Shown here in pieces: positions 1 to 11,176 of a stretch of DNA of 64,000 bases. Below the pieces are notes generated by a model. The model did not search any database and was not told the DNA's origin. It was given only the letters and a program-made list of their open reading frames with translations. Source of the stretch: Prinia subflava (lineage: Eukaryota > Chordata > Aves > Passeriformes > Cisticolidae); assembly GCF_021018805.1 (NCBI RefSeq), contig NC_086258.1:12662600-12726599 (forward strand). The letters run 5' to 3'. The stretch's first letter is position 1. The number at the start of each line of letters is the position of its first letter. The translations under genes were made by a program, and so were the position numbers.

Positions 1-3000
1 GGAGAAGGGAGAGGGCAAAATGGGGCTGGGCAGCACCTTGGGAGAGGTTTGATCCCAGTTTGGCACTGGGGATGATCTGTGGGAGCCCACAAAGCTGGGA
101 ATCCTCAGGGGCTGCTCCCCACAGGGCTCCAGAGCCCCTCCCTCAGCGTGGGAGCTGGGGCTGGCACTGGGGGGACTGGGCTGCCCATGGATCTCTGTCC
201 TGGGTTCTCCCCCACCCTCCCATCCATCCCAGAGGTCTCCAGCTCCTCTGGGCACCCCCTGGATGTGGAGCCTCCCTCTCCTCCTGAGTCCAACCAGGGA
301 GGGAAAACCCAAAGCTCTCGGGCTTGGTGCTGCAGTGCTGCTGCAGGGCTGGGTTAGGGTTTAATCTCTCCTTTAATCCCAAAGGAACAGCTGAATTTAG
401 GGAGATGTAGATCTTATCCATGTGTTATCCGTGCTCTATCCATGTTTCACCCCAGTTTCCTGTTCCACTTAATTTAATTATTTAAAATGAAGTAATTTAA
501 AAGGAATCACTTTTGAATTTCCCCTTTAGGCCTCACCAGTGCCTCAGCCCTGCTCGATGCTCCCTGAGGGTTTTTGGTGCTGCTCTCCAGTTCCAGGCAC
601 CCAAAAGGGACAAAGAGCCCCAAATCCGCTCCCCTCTGAACACCAAATTCCAGGTGAGTCCTGAATTTCCCCAGCCCCTGCTCCTGAGCCCTCCTCACTG
701 CAGCCGAGAGGGAATTTTGCCTCTTGATCCAGCCGAGGTCGGGGTGGGAATTAAGCAGAGTTTTGCTGCGCTGATTTCCCTCTGCTGGGTTCTGTCATTA
801 TCTTTTTATAGGGAAGGTGTGTTCCCGCCTTTCCTGCCGTGGCAGAGGTGCCCTGGCACACCTGGCTTCGCTCAGTGCTTTGGGAATTCTTTGGGATTGG
901 GATGGAGATGCCCTGGGGGCTCCCCAAGGGTTCCGGGTTTTTTACATCCCCCAATCCTGAGCCTCCGAAATTCCCCCTTTAAGGGAAATTCCTGGAGCAT
1001 CCCGGGGCTCCCTGGGAGTGGGACTTGGGAAAGGAGATTCCTGCCCTCGGGAAGCACGGCTGGATCATGCCAGGGCAGGTTTGGCTGCTCTTGGGTGAGT
1101 CCCACCGGCGTCTCCAGGACCAACCACTTCCACTGAGCTGGGAGAGCGATGCTGGGGCTGGTGGGGCTCACTGGGATCATGGGCAGGGGGATTTCTCCCT
1201 TCCCTCAGGGATATCAGATCCTGTGGGATGAGCAGATGAAGGCTGTGGTTGTTGGAAGCTCGGTAGGGAGACAGGATCCTGTCAGGCCGGGGGGCGTCTC
1301 CCTCTGCATCCAGCCCTGCTCCTTCCAGCGAGGTTTCACCCCCTCATTTTCCATGGAAAGAGGGAAGGGGGAGAGGGGAGAAGGAGGGGGGAGCAGGGAG
1401 AATTAATCAGCTTAGGGTCAGCACAGGAAGAAACACTGCTGACATTGGTAATCCCCGGGCTGGGGATCAGCTCAGAGCTGCAAATCAAAGGGCAGCCGGA
1501 GGGGTTTTCCTCCTTCCCTCCCTCCCTCCAAGGACAGGGCAGGACCCCGGGGTGGCTTTTGCACCCTTGTTTGGTGCCACTCCCCGATCCGAAGCTTTCC
1601 AGAGGACATCTGGACCCAGATGTGCGGATTTGGGGCATCCCCAGGGGAGCAGAGGGAGGAAATCTGGGAAATTGGGAATTGGGGGATGCACAGCCAAAGC
1701 CATCCCCTCCCTGGGGACAAACAGGGAGGGTTTGCAGCGCCCTGCCCACCCTGCAAGTTTTATTCTGGAATGGGAGACGGGTGTGGGAATGAGGAGGGAA
1801 CCCCCTGGAATCCCTTTTGTCCTGGGATCCAAGCCCTGCTCACCTCGGTGGCTGCAGGGGGGACCTCGGAGCATCCCTGCCCCGCAGCAAATGGAGATCT
1901 CCGTGCTGGAGAGGAGGGGGCTGAGCCCTCCAGCTCCTCTGGGACATCCAGGGATCACAGGAGCTCCTGCAAGGGGAGGGCTCCCACCTGCCCACAGCGA
2001 GGGGCTCCGCAGTTCCAGCAGGAAAAGCAGAAATAAGCAGAGCTCCTGCCCAGGGAATGTCACTGCACGGCTCGCGGCCATCCCTCAGCCTGGCAGGGGT
2101 TTGTCACTGCGGGGACACTTTAACAAATGACCCAGAACTGGCAGCAGGTCCTGGAACCTGGGGCAGTGTGGGCTGATGTCAGCCCGTGCCTCTCACCCTG
2201 CTGCAAAAATGAGGGGGAATGGGACTTTCTTCATTCCTGGCCCTGCCTGTCAGCCCCCGGGTGACACACAGGGCTTGCAGGAACCTTCCAAGAAAGCTTT
2301 CAGGAACCAGGGTGGCCTTTTCCTGCGGGGAGGGAGGGGAATTGCTCGACAGCAGGCAGGACAGGTTGGAGTGAGTGAAGGAGAACATGCTCAGGGCTGT
2401 GCCCGGGGGTGAGGAGCTCTATTTTTAGGCCTCCACCTGTGCTCGGGTTTGGGGGCTTGGTCAGGGCTGGAATTGGAGGAGGAAGCTGCAGATGGAGCTG
2501 GGAGCTGTGCCTGGGGAGCAGCTCTGAGTGCATCCCCCGGATCGAGCCACAGCCTCACCTGTGGCACCCCAAATCTCCCCTGGGTGCAGCCAGGGCACGT
2601 CACAGCCACCCCTGCCAGAGCCCTGGGTGCTGCTGTGGTGTCCTGGGCTCCCTCCTGCAGCTCCTCCTGCGCCTCAGCTCCCTGAGGGGTTGGTGGTGTC
2701 ACACCTGAGGGGACATCCCCAACCCCTGGAGATCCAGGGTGATCCAGGGGGGGATCCTAGTGGAGAAACCTCTTTCCTCCTCTCCTGAGAAACGTCCACC
2801 TCCTTCATCCCAGTCCTGCTGCTGCTCCCTGGGCGTTTCCCTGTGTGCTGCTGTGACTTTGTCACCTTTGGGGACAGGGAGAGGTTTCTGGGCAGCCCCG
2901 GAGGTTTCCTGAGAGGTTTCCCTGGCATGGCAGGAGGATTTGCACTGGGGATGTGCAAACCCAGCCAGGAGCTCCACACCACGGTGGTTTAATGACAAAA

Positions 3001-3447
3001 CCCCTGGGCTGTTTTGGGGTTAAAGAGGCAGAGTTTGGGGGTTTCTCATCCAGTGTGACCCCCAGCTCGGAGCATCCCCTGCGCGGGGGGCCGGGGCGGT
3101 GTGGGTGAGTCAGAGCCGGGGCTCGGTGACTCACGGAGCTGCCAGCGCCTGTCTGGCCGCGGTTATTCATTAACACCTTCCCAGGAAGGGAACAAAGCGC
3201 TGCTCCCGCCCGGAGCGTCAGTGACAGCCCTGCAGAGCCGGCCCGGCTTTGGGGAGGTTTGGGGAGAACCGCTGGGGCCAGGACTCGGCTGGCGCTGCCA
3301 GGACAAGGCTCAGGGAGCGGTGGCAGTGGCAGGGGGCTGCCCTGGGCCTGGCTCGCCCTTCCAGGCTGGTTCAGTCCTCCTGGAGGGAGGCAGCTGCTGC
3401 AGCCCTGGCACAGCACTGGGGTCACGCAGGAACCCCCGGCCCTGCCT
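1..3447. other. GC-rich intergenic DNA, no gene seen
   Basis: Open frames here are short, overlap on both strands and show no recognisable domain. An AT-rich patch lies at about 460-515 and a purine-rich stretch (mostly G and A) at 1358-1402. I see no repeat family, RNA gene or splice-linked exon set. It is read as part of the 3' flank of SOX9. Confidence 0.6.
3106..3133. promoter_or_regulatory. paired AP-1 sites (TGAGTCA, TGACTCA)
   Basis: TGAGTCA at 3106-3112 and TGACTCA at 3127-3133 are both perfect TPA-response (AP-1) consensus sites, 21 bp apart, in a CpG-rich stretch followed by a TTATTCATTAA homeodomain-like patch. Pairs of perfect sites are more suggestive than single ones, but function is only inferred. 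Confidence 0.35.
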
Positions 3448-3575
3448 GGAGAAGCTGTGGCTGCCCCATCCCGCCCCTGGCAGTGCTCAAGGCCAGCTTG
3501 GAGCAGCCTGGGATAGTGGCAGGGGTGAAACGGGATGAATTTTAAGGTCCCTTCCCTCCCAGACCGTTCCAGGAC
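3448..3575 (+). mobile_element. CR1 LINE 3'-end fragment
   Basis: The order of phrases matches the avian CR1 3' terminus: GAGAAGCTGTGGCTGCCCCA, then CTCAAGGCCAGCTTGGAGCA, then TTTTAAGGTCCCTTCC, then a CATTCTATGATT-like tail (here decayed). There is no reverse-transcriptase frame, so it is a 5'-truncated dead copy in sense orientation. Confidence 0.8.
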
Positions 3576-3635
3576 TCTGTGGGTTAAACTGGGGCCACCC
3601 CCACGGCGCTGAACCGAATTCACACATTCGGGGCG

Positions 3636-3800
3636 TGCTGATGTCCCCAGGACGGGCAGGGGACATTCCAGGGTACATTCCCGGTGTGTCCATCCCCGCA
3701 GTGCCGATGTCCCCAGCATGCACAGGGGACATTCCCGGTGTGTCCATCCCCGCTGTGCCGATGTCCCCGGCAGGCACAGGGGACATTCCCGGTGCTCCCT
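3636..3800. repeat. minisatellite, unit about 54 bp, about 3 copies
   Basis: GATGTCCCC recurs at 3640, 3706 and 3760, each followed by GGGGACATTCCCGGTG. The first copy is longer by about 12 bp. Its long open frames in both strands (Met-Ser-Pro-rich) are products of the repeat and not genes. Confidence 0.8.
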
Positions 3801-3819
3801 CCCTCTCCCGCCCCATCCC

Positions 3820-4060
3820 GCTCAGCCCCGGTTCATCCCGAGCTGCCCGAGGCCTCCCCGGGGCCGGAGGCGGCAGGAAGCGCCTTTGATCGCCGGGTGT
3901 TCCCCGCGGTTCGGAGCCGAGATAAGAGATCAGAGCCGCCCCGGGGCTGCGCTATCGCTGCCCGCGCCTCTGATCGCTCCCGCCCGCGGCGCCTTCAAAG
4001 GCGGCGCTGCCCGGGCGCACCCACAGCGCACCCCCGGCCTTTGGGGGAGCCCCCCGAGGG
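3820..4060. promoter_or_regulatory. CpG-rich island with TCF/LEF-like and GATA-like motifs
   Basis: CpG density rises sharply here. CCTTTGATC at 3883-3891 fits the TCF/LEF core, AGATAA at 3920-3925 fits GATA, and a second GATC-flanked CTCTGATC lies at about 3968. No coding frame is credible. It could be a small CpG island promoter or an enhancer. The motif matches are suggestive only. Confidence 0.35.
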
Positions 4061-4111
4061 GATGGGACCTGCCCGGGGAGGGGTTGGACCCTCCGGGTGC
4101 TCTCCTCGGGT

Positions 4112-4325
4112 TCTCCTGGGGTGTCAGAGCCATCCCCCCATCCCAAATCCCGCTGTTCTCTGCTCCCCAGAGCCGGGGAATGTGGGGTCGGTGCCCTGCA
4201 GACCCCAGTGATGCCCGTGAGGTGCCGCTGGGGTGTCAGCACCATCCCCCCTGTCCCAAATCCCGCCCTGCACGGGTCCGCAGAGCCGGGGAATGTGGGG
4301 TCGGTGCCCTGCACAGCTCCGTGGT
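4112..4325. repeat. 113-bp tandem duplication
   Basis: CAGAGCCGGGGAATGTGGGG starts at 4168 and again at 4281. The upstream phrase GGGGTGTCAG, CCATCCCCC, TCCCAAATCCCGC is also repeated at the same spacing, giving close to two copies of a 113-bp unit. Confidence 0.75.
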
Positions 4326-4331
4326 GCCCGA

Positions 4332-4411
4332 GAGGCAGGAGATGCTCGGGGCAGGCAGGAGATGCTCGGGGCAGGCAGGAGATGCTCGGGGCAGGCAGGA
4401 GATGCTCAGGG
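4332..4411. repeat. 20-bp tandem repeat, 4 copies
   Basis: AGGCAGGAGATGCTCGGGGC is repeated four times head to tail. The last copy has one change (CTCAGGGC). Confidence 0.9.
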
Positions 4412-4633
4412 CAGGCTCAGGAGCATTTGCAGCTGCTCCAGCTGTGGGAGCGCACAGGAGAGGCTGCGGGAGAGGAGGAAAAGCCTCTGGGGCTGCTGCT
4501 CCTTCTGCTCCATCCCACATCGCCCCAAACATCGGATTTGGGGCCGAGGAAGGATCACCCCCTGCCCCAGCCCCCCGGCCCTTCATTAACACTGTTTTTC
4601 CTTTGCAGGTCCGTGCTGAAGGCTCAGGTGGGG

Positions 4634-4880
4634 GACAGAGGGGACAGCCAGGAGCAGCACCCGAGGATGGACCCTGGAGCTCAGGGACAGCCAGGAGCAG
4701 CTCCCGAGGATGGACACGAGCTCAGGGACACAGGGGACAGCAAGGACAGCCAGGAACAGCACCCGAGGATGGACCCTGGAGCTCAGGGACAGCCAGGAGC
4801 AGCTCCTAAGGATGGACACGAGCTCAGGGACACAGGGGACAGCCAGGAGCAGCTCCCGAGGATGGACCCTGCAGCTGGAG
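4634..4880. repeat. compound minisatellite, 43/59-bp units, 5 copies
   Basis: GGACAGCCAGGAGCAGC starts each unit and ends in GAGCTCAGGGACA. Two lengths of unit alternate, short (about 43 bp) and long (about 59 bp), which implies higher-order duplication. An AG-like junction at 4609 (TTTGCAG) precedes the array but I do not see exons joined to it. Confidence 0.8.
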
Positions 4881-6034
4881 CTCAGCAGGGACCAGCAGCT
4901 CTCCCCGGGCAGCCGTGGAACATCAGGGCTGGGACAGGTTCTTCCCCCAGCTCCAGAACCAGAGCCAGCTCCTCCCTGGAACTCTGCATCCCCTCACCCT
5001 GCAGGAGCTGAGCTCCCCCGCGCTGGCAGGGCTCCATCAGCCACTTCTGGCTTTGGGAATTATCCTGCTGGATCCTGGCCATGGATGGATGGATGGATGG
5101 ATGGTGAGGAGCTCCCGGGTCAAACAGGAGCTCAGCGCTTTTCTCCGGCAAGGACCAAGCACTCGCCTGCTTTCCAGTGGATTTTTTTTTGTCTTTATTT
5201 TTACCCCTCTGCTTTTTTCTGCTTTTTGGGGGTTTGGGTGTTTCCTGAGGACGCTGGAGCTGCAGTGGATCCCGTGGTGGGATCTGGAACCTTCGGAAGA
5301 GCAGGAGCTGAGCTGATGCTGGGGTCTCGAGGCTCACCCTGGGCTGGGTGGCCCCAGCAGGGTCCTCGTGCCACACCTGGGACATCCCAGCGGGTCCCAG
5401 GCAGGAGGGAGCGGGAAGCAGGCGCAGGAATGGGGGGACCTCAGCCAGGGGAATGTCACCACTGCGGGAATGTCACCCTCAGAGACAATTAAATTGCATT
5501 TAATAAACCCCACTGGCTCCCTGAGTGCTGGATGTTCTTTTCCATTTGCCACATTTCCGGGGGATTTCAGGGATGCCTTGGATTGTCCAGGAAACCTTGA
5601 AAGACTCCTGCCCTCACCAAACCACCCCAGGAGTTTGACACTTTTATTTTGCAGGAAAATTCTCCCCTGTCCTTTCCCTCTCCCCTTTCCAGCCTTTAAC
5701 CACCACTGCCACCCCTCCTGCTCCAAAAGCCACTGAAATGCAAATTATTTCCCCTAAAACCCCACTGTTAATTGTCCCTGGATTCTGTTCCCTCCTACCC
5801 TGTGGCACCGGAAGGTGCCGTGTGGAAATAGAACATAAAAGGGATATTTATGGACTGGAAATATCCCTTTCTGATAATTATTGTTTTTAGGATTTAGAAC
5901 TTTATTTAACAACAAAAAAGGGGTCCTGCCGTATAAAAAGCACAGATGGACCACGGATTATTCAAATTAATTATTTGGGAGCAGCCAGGGTGGGTGGAAG
6001 TTTCTCCCACGATTATTTAGGTTGAAAAATGTTT
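4881..6034. other. intergenic DNA, lower GC at the right
   Basis: A short (ATGG)n tract lies at 5078-5104. An octamer ATGCAAAT (POU-factor motif) lies at 5738-5745 inside a non-repetitive AT-richer stretch (5720-6000) that could be a conserved element. No gene is seen. Confidence 0.5.
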
Positions 6035-6110
6035 CCAAGGTTGAGTCCAACCTGTGATTGATCCCCTCCTTGTCCATCAGACCCCGAGCTCCCACTGTGC
6101 CATCCTTTTC
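6035..6110 (-). mobile_element. probable CR1 LINE fragment (antisense)
   Basis: GAGTCCAACCTGTGATTGAT followed by CCTTGTCCATCAGACCC and CACTGTGCCA resembles the reverse complement of avian CR1 3' sequence (the 'associated to GTCCAACC...CACCTTGTCAACCAGACC' segment). It is diverged and short, so confidence is moderate. Confidence 0.5.
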
Positions 6111-6952
6111 CAACACAATTCCAACCCCAAATCCCGCATGGATCCATGGCTGGCGCTGCCTTTCACCCCAGGGACACATCCAGGGGGATCCCAGTGCTGG
6201 GGTATGGGATTTTTGGGGTTTCTGAGGAGCATTTCCCTCACAGGCTGTGGGAATGGGACTTGCAGAGAATTTTTACAGCTTGATAGAAAGTTTACATACA
6301 AATCCATACTGTGTAAACCTTCTACCAAGCTTTGCTGTCCCACCCTTCACATGAGACTGAAAATGGAATAAAATAAAAGTTTTGGAACCCCTCTCAGCTG
6401 CCCCATCTGTGGATCAGAACAAGAGGACAGAACAAGGGCGACTCTGCCAAAAAGCCTTTGGATCCCCCAGCCCCGACCTGCTCCAAGCAAACACCGGGGC
6501 AGGGTGGGCCTGGATTTACCTGGCTGAGCAGCTGGAAAAGCAGCCCGGCCTCCCTCCCAGGAAACCCGAGAAATCCGTGGGGATTTATGAGTTTGCTCTC
6601 CCAAATGCAAATATTAACCCTCGCTGCCCGGGGGCAGTGCTCCTGATACCCTGCTAGGAATTCCCTGGCTCCTCCTCCGGCCTGGGAGGGTTTTGGGATG
6701 CTGTTCCCCAAAAAAAAAAAGGTGCCAGAGCCCCTCTCTGGGGAAGGGCTGGGCAGGCTGGAGCCCAATCCCCCAGGAATGGGAATTACCCCAAAGCTGC
6801 TCCCGGCTAAGCTCATTTTCCCTCTAAGCCTCCCTGCTCTGGTGGCCCTCAAGGAGAGGAAATTCTGCTGGCAGAATCTTCCAAAGGAGATTTCCTGGGG
6901 CGTGGAGCCGTGAGCAGGGGGAGCCAGCCCTGGTTCCAGCTCTGGGAGCGCT
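6111..6952. other. intergenic DNA, nothing recognised
   Basis: This is unique sequence with mixed GC and an 11-A run near 6710. Minus-strand open frames that enter from the adjacent 9-bp repeat are not supported as genes. Confidence 0.55.
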
Positions 6953-7557
6953 GTTCCTGCAGCTCCTGCAGCTCCTGCATCTCCTGCAGCTCCTGCAGCC
7001 CCTGCAGCTCCTGCAGCTCCTGCAGCTCCTGCAGCTCCCGCAGCTCCCGCAGCTCCTGCATCTCCTGCAGCTCCTGCAGCCCCTGCAGCTCCTGCAACTC
7101 CTGCAGCTCCTGCAGATCCTGCAGCTCCTGCAGCTCCTGCAACTCCTGCAGCTCCTGCAGCCCCTGCAGCTCCTGCAACTCCTGCAGCCCCTGCAGCTCC
7201 TGCAGCCCCTGCAGCTCCTGCAACTCCTGCAGCTCCTGCAGCCCCTGCAGCTCCTGCAGCTCCTGCAGCTTTTGCAGCTCCTGCAGCCCCTGCAGCTCCT
7301 GCAGCTCCTGCAGCTTTTGCAGCTCCTGCAGCCCCTGCAGCTCCTGCAGCCCCTGCAGCTCCCGCAGCCCCTGCAGCTCCCGCAGCTCCCGCATCTCCCG
7401 CAGCTCCTGCAGCTCCTGCAGCTCCTGCAGCCCCTGCATCTCCTGCAGCTCCTGCAGCTCCTGCAGCTCCTGCAGCTTTTGCTCCCTCCTGCGCTCTGCA
7501 GCTCCTGCAGCTCCTGCAGCTCCTGCAGCTCCCTGCAGCTCCTGCAGCTCCCGCTGA
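6953..7557. repeat. 9-bp tandem array (CTCCTGCAG), about 67 copies
   Basis: About 605 bp consist almost only of CTGCAGCTC-type 9-mers with sparse variants (CCCCTGCAG, CTCCCGCAG, TTTTGCAG, CTCCTGCAT). Because 9 is divisible by 3, all frames stay open. They give poly-(Ala-Gly), Gln-Glu-Leu and Ser-Cys-Arg translations up to about 400 codons, but there is no start context, codon bias or flanking exon that would make it a gene. Every unit contains the palindrome CTGCAG or a one-base variant. Confidence 0.95.
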
Positions 7558-7599
7558 TGTTTTCCGGGTGCTGGGAATGGCAAAACCTTCCCCCTGCAT

Positions 7600-7960
7600 G
7601 GCCTGACGTCCTCCCCCTCTCCAAATTAAAGTGCCAGCCCTGCCTCGGCCTAATTAAAACCAGCAAAGGGGACTGGGCCAGGCTGTAAAATTCTAGGACA
7701 GTTTTATGTGGAGCAATTAAAAGGAAGGTAAAAAAAAATTGTTAAGAAATTAAACACTAATTACATTTTTTTTTTTTTGGCCAGCTGAGCTGTTTTGGCA
7801 GCGGGGCTGTGAGGGGCGTGCAGGACATGGGATGGTCGCTTCCCTGCTGCCATAAATCTGCTGGATCAAATATTCCCCTGCTCCAGAGCCCTGGAACTCA
7901 TCTGCTGCCAATTAACCTAAATCACATTTTTTCAATTAAAAGTCGAGGCCCGCTGGCAGA
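7600..7960. promoter_or_regulatory. candidate conserved non-coding element
   Basis: This is non-repetitive, AT-richer sequence in a GC-rich setting, with several homeodomain-type ATTA cores (CCTAATTAAAA near 7649, GCAATTAAAA near 7713, CCAATTAACC near 7908, TCAATTAAAA near 7934). No frame is credible. The enhancer reading is inferred from composition and motif density only. Confidence 0.35.
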
Positions 7961-9045
7961 GCTGGTGTGGAGGGAGGGGGTGGCAGGGGCAGGGCCTGGA
8001 AGGGAGGTGCAAATATCTGTTTTAAAGGGTGTGACCCCATTTGAGTGTTTTCCATGTGAAATGGGGTGTAAATTTTGGAAAAATTCATCCCATCCAAAAT
8101 GGACTTTTTGGTGGCCCTCTCATGGATTTAGGGTTGTTGTCAGGGTCTTCCCAAGGCCTTCAGGTCTTGTCCCAGATGTTGGAAAAACCTCTGGGGAGCT
8201 GTGAGAGGACCCCTGGCCCGAGCAGGGAGTCCCACCCGGGACTCCTGGGGTGGTGGCAGCTCCCTGGCTCCAGCAGGGCTCCTTTGGGGTGGGTTCTCTG
8301 CCCTGGTCCCGTTTTTGGGGTGGGCATTTCCAGCCTGGGCCGGGCAGGGGGTGCCAGGGTGCTCCAGGGAAGACGGAGCCGTCCCGATCCCGGTGTTTGG
8401 GGTGGGAATGGAGCCTTGCACAACACCGGGGATAATTGGATGGGGAAGGAAGCCGCCGCTTCCTCCCTCTGTGTCTGGTCTTGCTCCCGAGCGCTTTTCC
8501 CTCGTGCTTGGAAAAGGCAAAGGCAGGGAAGGGTTGGGAAAGAGGAGAGCAAGGGCAGGGCCTGGGGCAGCGGCTCCTTTTGTACCTGCAACCACCCTGC
8601 CTCAAAAAAACCCCATAAAGGCGGATAAAACCTTCCCAGGCTGCAAAGAGAGGATGGGAGCTGCTCCCGGGCCCAGGAGGAGGAGGAGGAGGAGGAGGAA
8701 ACCTTCCCTGTCTCCTCCCGGAGCCTGATCCCTGCAGGATCCGGGCTGTGTTGGGAACGGGTGGGCCATAAATTCTGGGGGGTGCGGACACAAAAATCCC
8801 CCTGGGTAATTCCGTGCTGGGAATGGAGCTTCACCTTCCCTGTCCCAGGCTCTGCTGGAGCCTCCCGGGCTGGGGAGGGACACTCGTGGTCTTCCCACCT
8901 CTCCCCACACCAGGAGGGGCTTCCAGGACCTCTGGAGACCCCACGGTCCCATCCTGGAATTTCAATTATTCCCCCATCCGCCCCCAGAGATCGCCCGGGG
9001 CTCCTGGTTCCTCGACAAGCCCGTGCAGGTTTTCCTGTTAGGAAA
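7961..9045. other. GC-rich intergenic DNA with an (AGG)n tract
   Basis: A perfect AGG run of about eight units lies at 8675-8699. The rest is unique GC-rich DNA without a recognised gene. Confidence 0.55.
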
Positions 9046-9049
9046 CCCG

Positions 9050-9310
9050 GGCTGGTTTATTAATATCCATAACGTTAATTGCTGTAATTGGGAGGCTGGC
9101 TGCCCGCTGCCGGGGATGTGGGTGTGGGAAGTGCTGGAATGTTCTCCCGGAGAGGGGAGGATGCTCCTGTGGTTATCGTGGTGATGGGGTTGTGGCTTTG
9201 GGCTCAGGTGCTAAAAGAACAATGAGAAACTCGAATGTGTCTCCTTGGTTTAGGCTAAAAACACATCCCAGTGGGGATTTAAATATTAATTAGTGCCCGA
9301 TAATTAACCA
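9050..9310. promoter_or_regulatory. candidate conserved non-coding element with SOX motif
   Basis: AT-rich unique sequence flanks a GC-rich core. GTTTATTAATATCC is near 9055, AACAATG (SOX consensus) is at 9218-9224, and AATATTAATTAG is near 9283. The function is inferred, and HMG-box motifs of 7 bp occur often by chance. Confidence 0.35.
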
Positions 9311-10261
9311 GCACCCAAGTGAAGGTGGTGATTGCCATGGCTTTGGATTTAACCCTCCCTCAGTGGTCACCCTGCGCCCCAAAGGAGCCCCAGGGGTGTC
9401 CGGGGCTGGCATCACCCCAGCCTGGCAGTGCCACCAGCCCTGGACCAGCCGAGCTTTTTAGGAGGGATTATCCCGAGTGGAGAATGGAACATTCCCTGAT
9501 TTTCCTCCTCTCAGTGACCAGAGCAGCCCTTCCCCTTGCCCAGCCAGCAGAATTCCTGTCGGGAAAGGGCAGGGAGCGAGGGGAGGGGGGCAGTAAATCT
9601 GATTTAATCGCGGTGACACCGCGGCACGGCCCCGCAGCCTGGCGGGGTTAATCTGCTCTGGCACGGGCTTAGGGCAGTGCCAGGCACGGGCATTCCCCAG
9701 CCAGGGGGTCCCGGGTGGGAGAGGTGATCCCTTGGGAGGGCAGGGCTGGAACAGAGACCGGGCAGAGCTGGAGAATAAAGCAGAGATTTATTGAAAGGCC
9801 TTGAGGATCCACCTTGGGCAGGACAAGAGCCTGGCCAGGGCTGCACCCAAGGGGGACCCAAAATGGTCCCCAAATGGACAAACGCTCCCCAGGGCTCACC
9901 CTTGGATCAGTTTTGCTCCGTTTGCACTTTGGGGTTGAATTGTCCAATTGCAGCTGCAGGCTGGGAGGTCCCATCCTTCTTGTTGCTCCCTGCAGCCCCC
10001 CTTGTTTGTGCTCTTGGGGCTGAAAGTTGTCCTGGGTGTGCAGCAGGAGAAGGATTTGTTTTGTGTCCGTGCTGTGTGCAGAGAGCTGAGTGAGCCTGAG
10101 TGTGAGCTCAGAGCTGCACCCTGGGCACCACAGGGGCTGGGATAAATGAAAATAAAACTGAAGGCACCAGAGGGGATGGGAGAGTCTGGGGCTCCTCAGC
10201 TCTGCACTGAGGTGTTGGGAGGGCTCTGCTGGAGGTGCTGGGATCCAGCAAAGGGAGGATT
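9311..10261. other. GC-rich intergenic DNA, nothing recognised
   Basis: No repeat, RNA gene or coding exon is recognised. One GAATAAAG/TTTATTG pair near 9771-9793 resembles a polyadenylation context on the minus strand but no upstream transcript is evident. Confidence 0.5.
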
Positions 10262-10400
10262 TGGAATGCCCATCCCTGGAAATGTTTCAGTTTGGGCCAG
10301 CTTGGAGCAGCCGGGGATGAGTGGAAGTGTCCCTGCCCCTGGAAGCAGTTTTAAGGGATTTCAGGTCACCCAGCCCACAGCATTCCATAATCTCGTGTCT
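10262..10400 (+). mobile_element. CR1 LINE 3'-end fragment
   Basis: CCCATCCCTGGAAATGTTTC, then GGCCAGCTTGGAGCAGCC, then GTGTCCCTGCCCCTGG, then TTTTAAGGGATTTCAGGTCA and a degenerate CATTCCATAAT tail follow the CR1 3'-terminal order in sense orientation. Confidence 0.75.
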
Positions 10401-11097
10401 CTCACAGGGATCCTGATGGAGAAACCCCACCAAGGGATGTGCTCCCAGCTGGGATTTTTGGGGATCCTGCACACAGAGGGCTCAGGAATGTGCCCTGGCT
10501 CCTCCTCACCCCATCACTGAGAGGTGCAGGGCTTTGAGGTGCTGTTGGCACCTTGGGATGATTTTGTTCTCCCCCCAAATGCCCCGGAGGAAACCCCCGG
10601 AGGGTGCCTGGGGCTGTCACATACCCAAGCCCTGAGTCAAACGTGGGACGATGCTCTGGAGCACAGCCCCGGCCTCTGCCCCGCCATGGAGCCACCACCT
10701 GAGCCGAGATCACTATCGGCGTTTATTTTTAGAAATTCCTCATCGGTGCTGGGAGGAGGTGACTCATGGGTGGGAAAGGAGCTGCTGCTCTCCCCAAGGT
10801 GTTTTGGAAAACAGAGCTGAGCTCCAGGGAAAGCAGAGGTGCCACTCTGGCCTTTTATGGCACACCAGCAGTGTTACCATCCTCAATCCCTCTCTATTCC
10901 CGTCCCAAAACTCTTCCCAGAGTGGAGATGGTGGCAAAGCTCAGCCAGGTGGGATGTGCTGGAGAAGGCCTGGGGGTCTCCATGCCCTGCAGACAGCCCT
11001 TGGGTGGCCGTGGCTGTGGCAGCGAGGGAAAGACGCTCCCTGGAGACTCCTGGTGTTTCCCAAGGCTCTGGGGTGCTGCAGGGCAGTGCCAGGGACG
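10401..11097. other. GC-rich intergenic DNA
   Basis: This is unique sequence. A perfect AP-1 motif TGACTCA lies at 10760-10766. No gene is seen. Confidence 0.5.
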
Positions 11098-11176
11098 TGT
11101 GACAGGTGACAGGGACAGGTCTCAGGTGACAGGGACAGGTCTCAGGTGACAGAGACAGGTCTCAGGTGACAGGGAG
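11098..11176. repeat. 20-bp tandem repeat with CAGGTGACAG motif, about 4 copies
   Basis: CAGGTGACAGGGACAGGTCT is repeated about four times. Each unit holds an E-box CAGGTG joined to TGACAG, the MEIS/TGIF-type core. The same CAGGTGACA core forms a separate 9-bp array at 20995-21060. Confidence 0.85.

Noticed and set aside
6394..7599. 401-codon minus-strand frame (poly Ala-Gly)
   Set aside because: It is the in-frame reading of the 9-bp array. All other frames are open too, and there is no exon or conserved domain.
9771..9793. Polyadenylation site of an unseen minus-strand gene
   Set aside because: Hexamers occur by chance and no exon chain leads to it.
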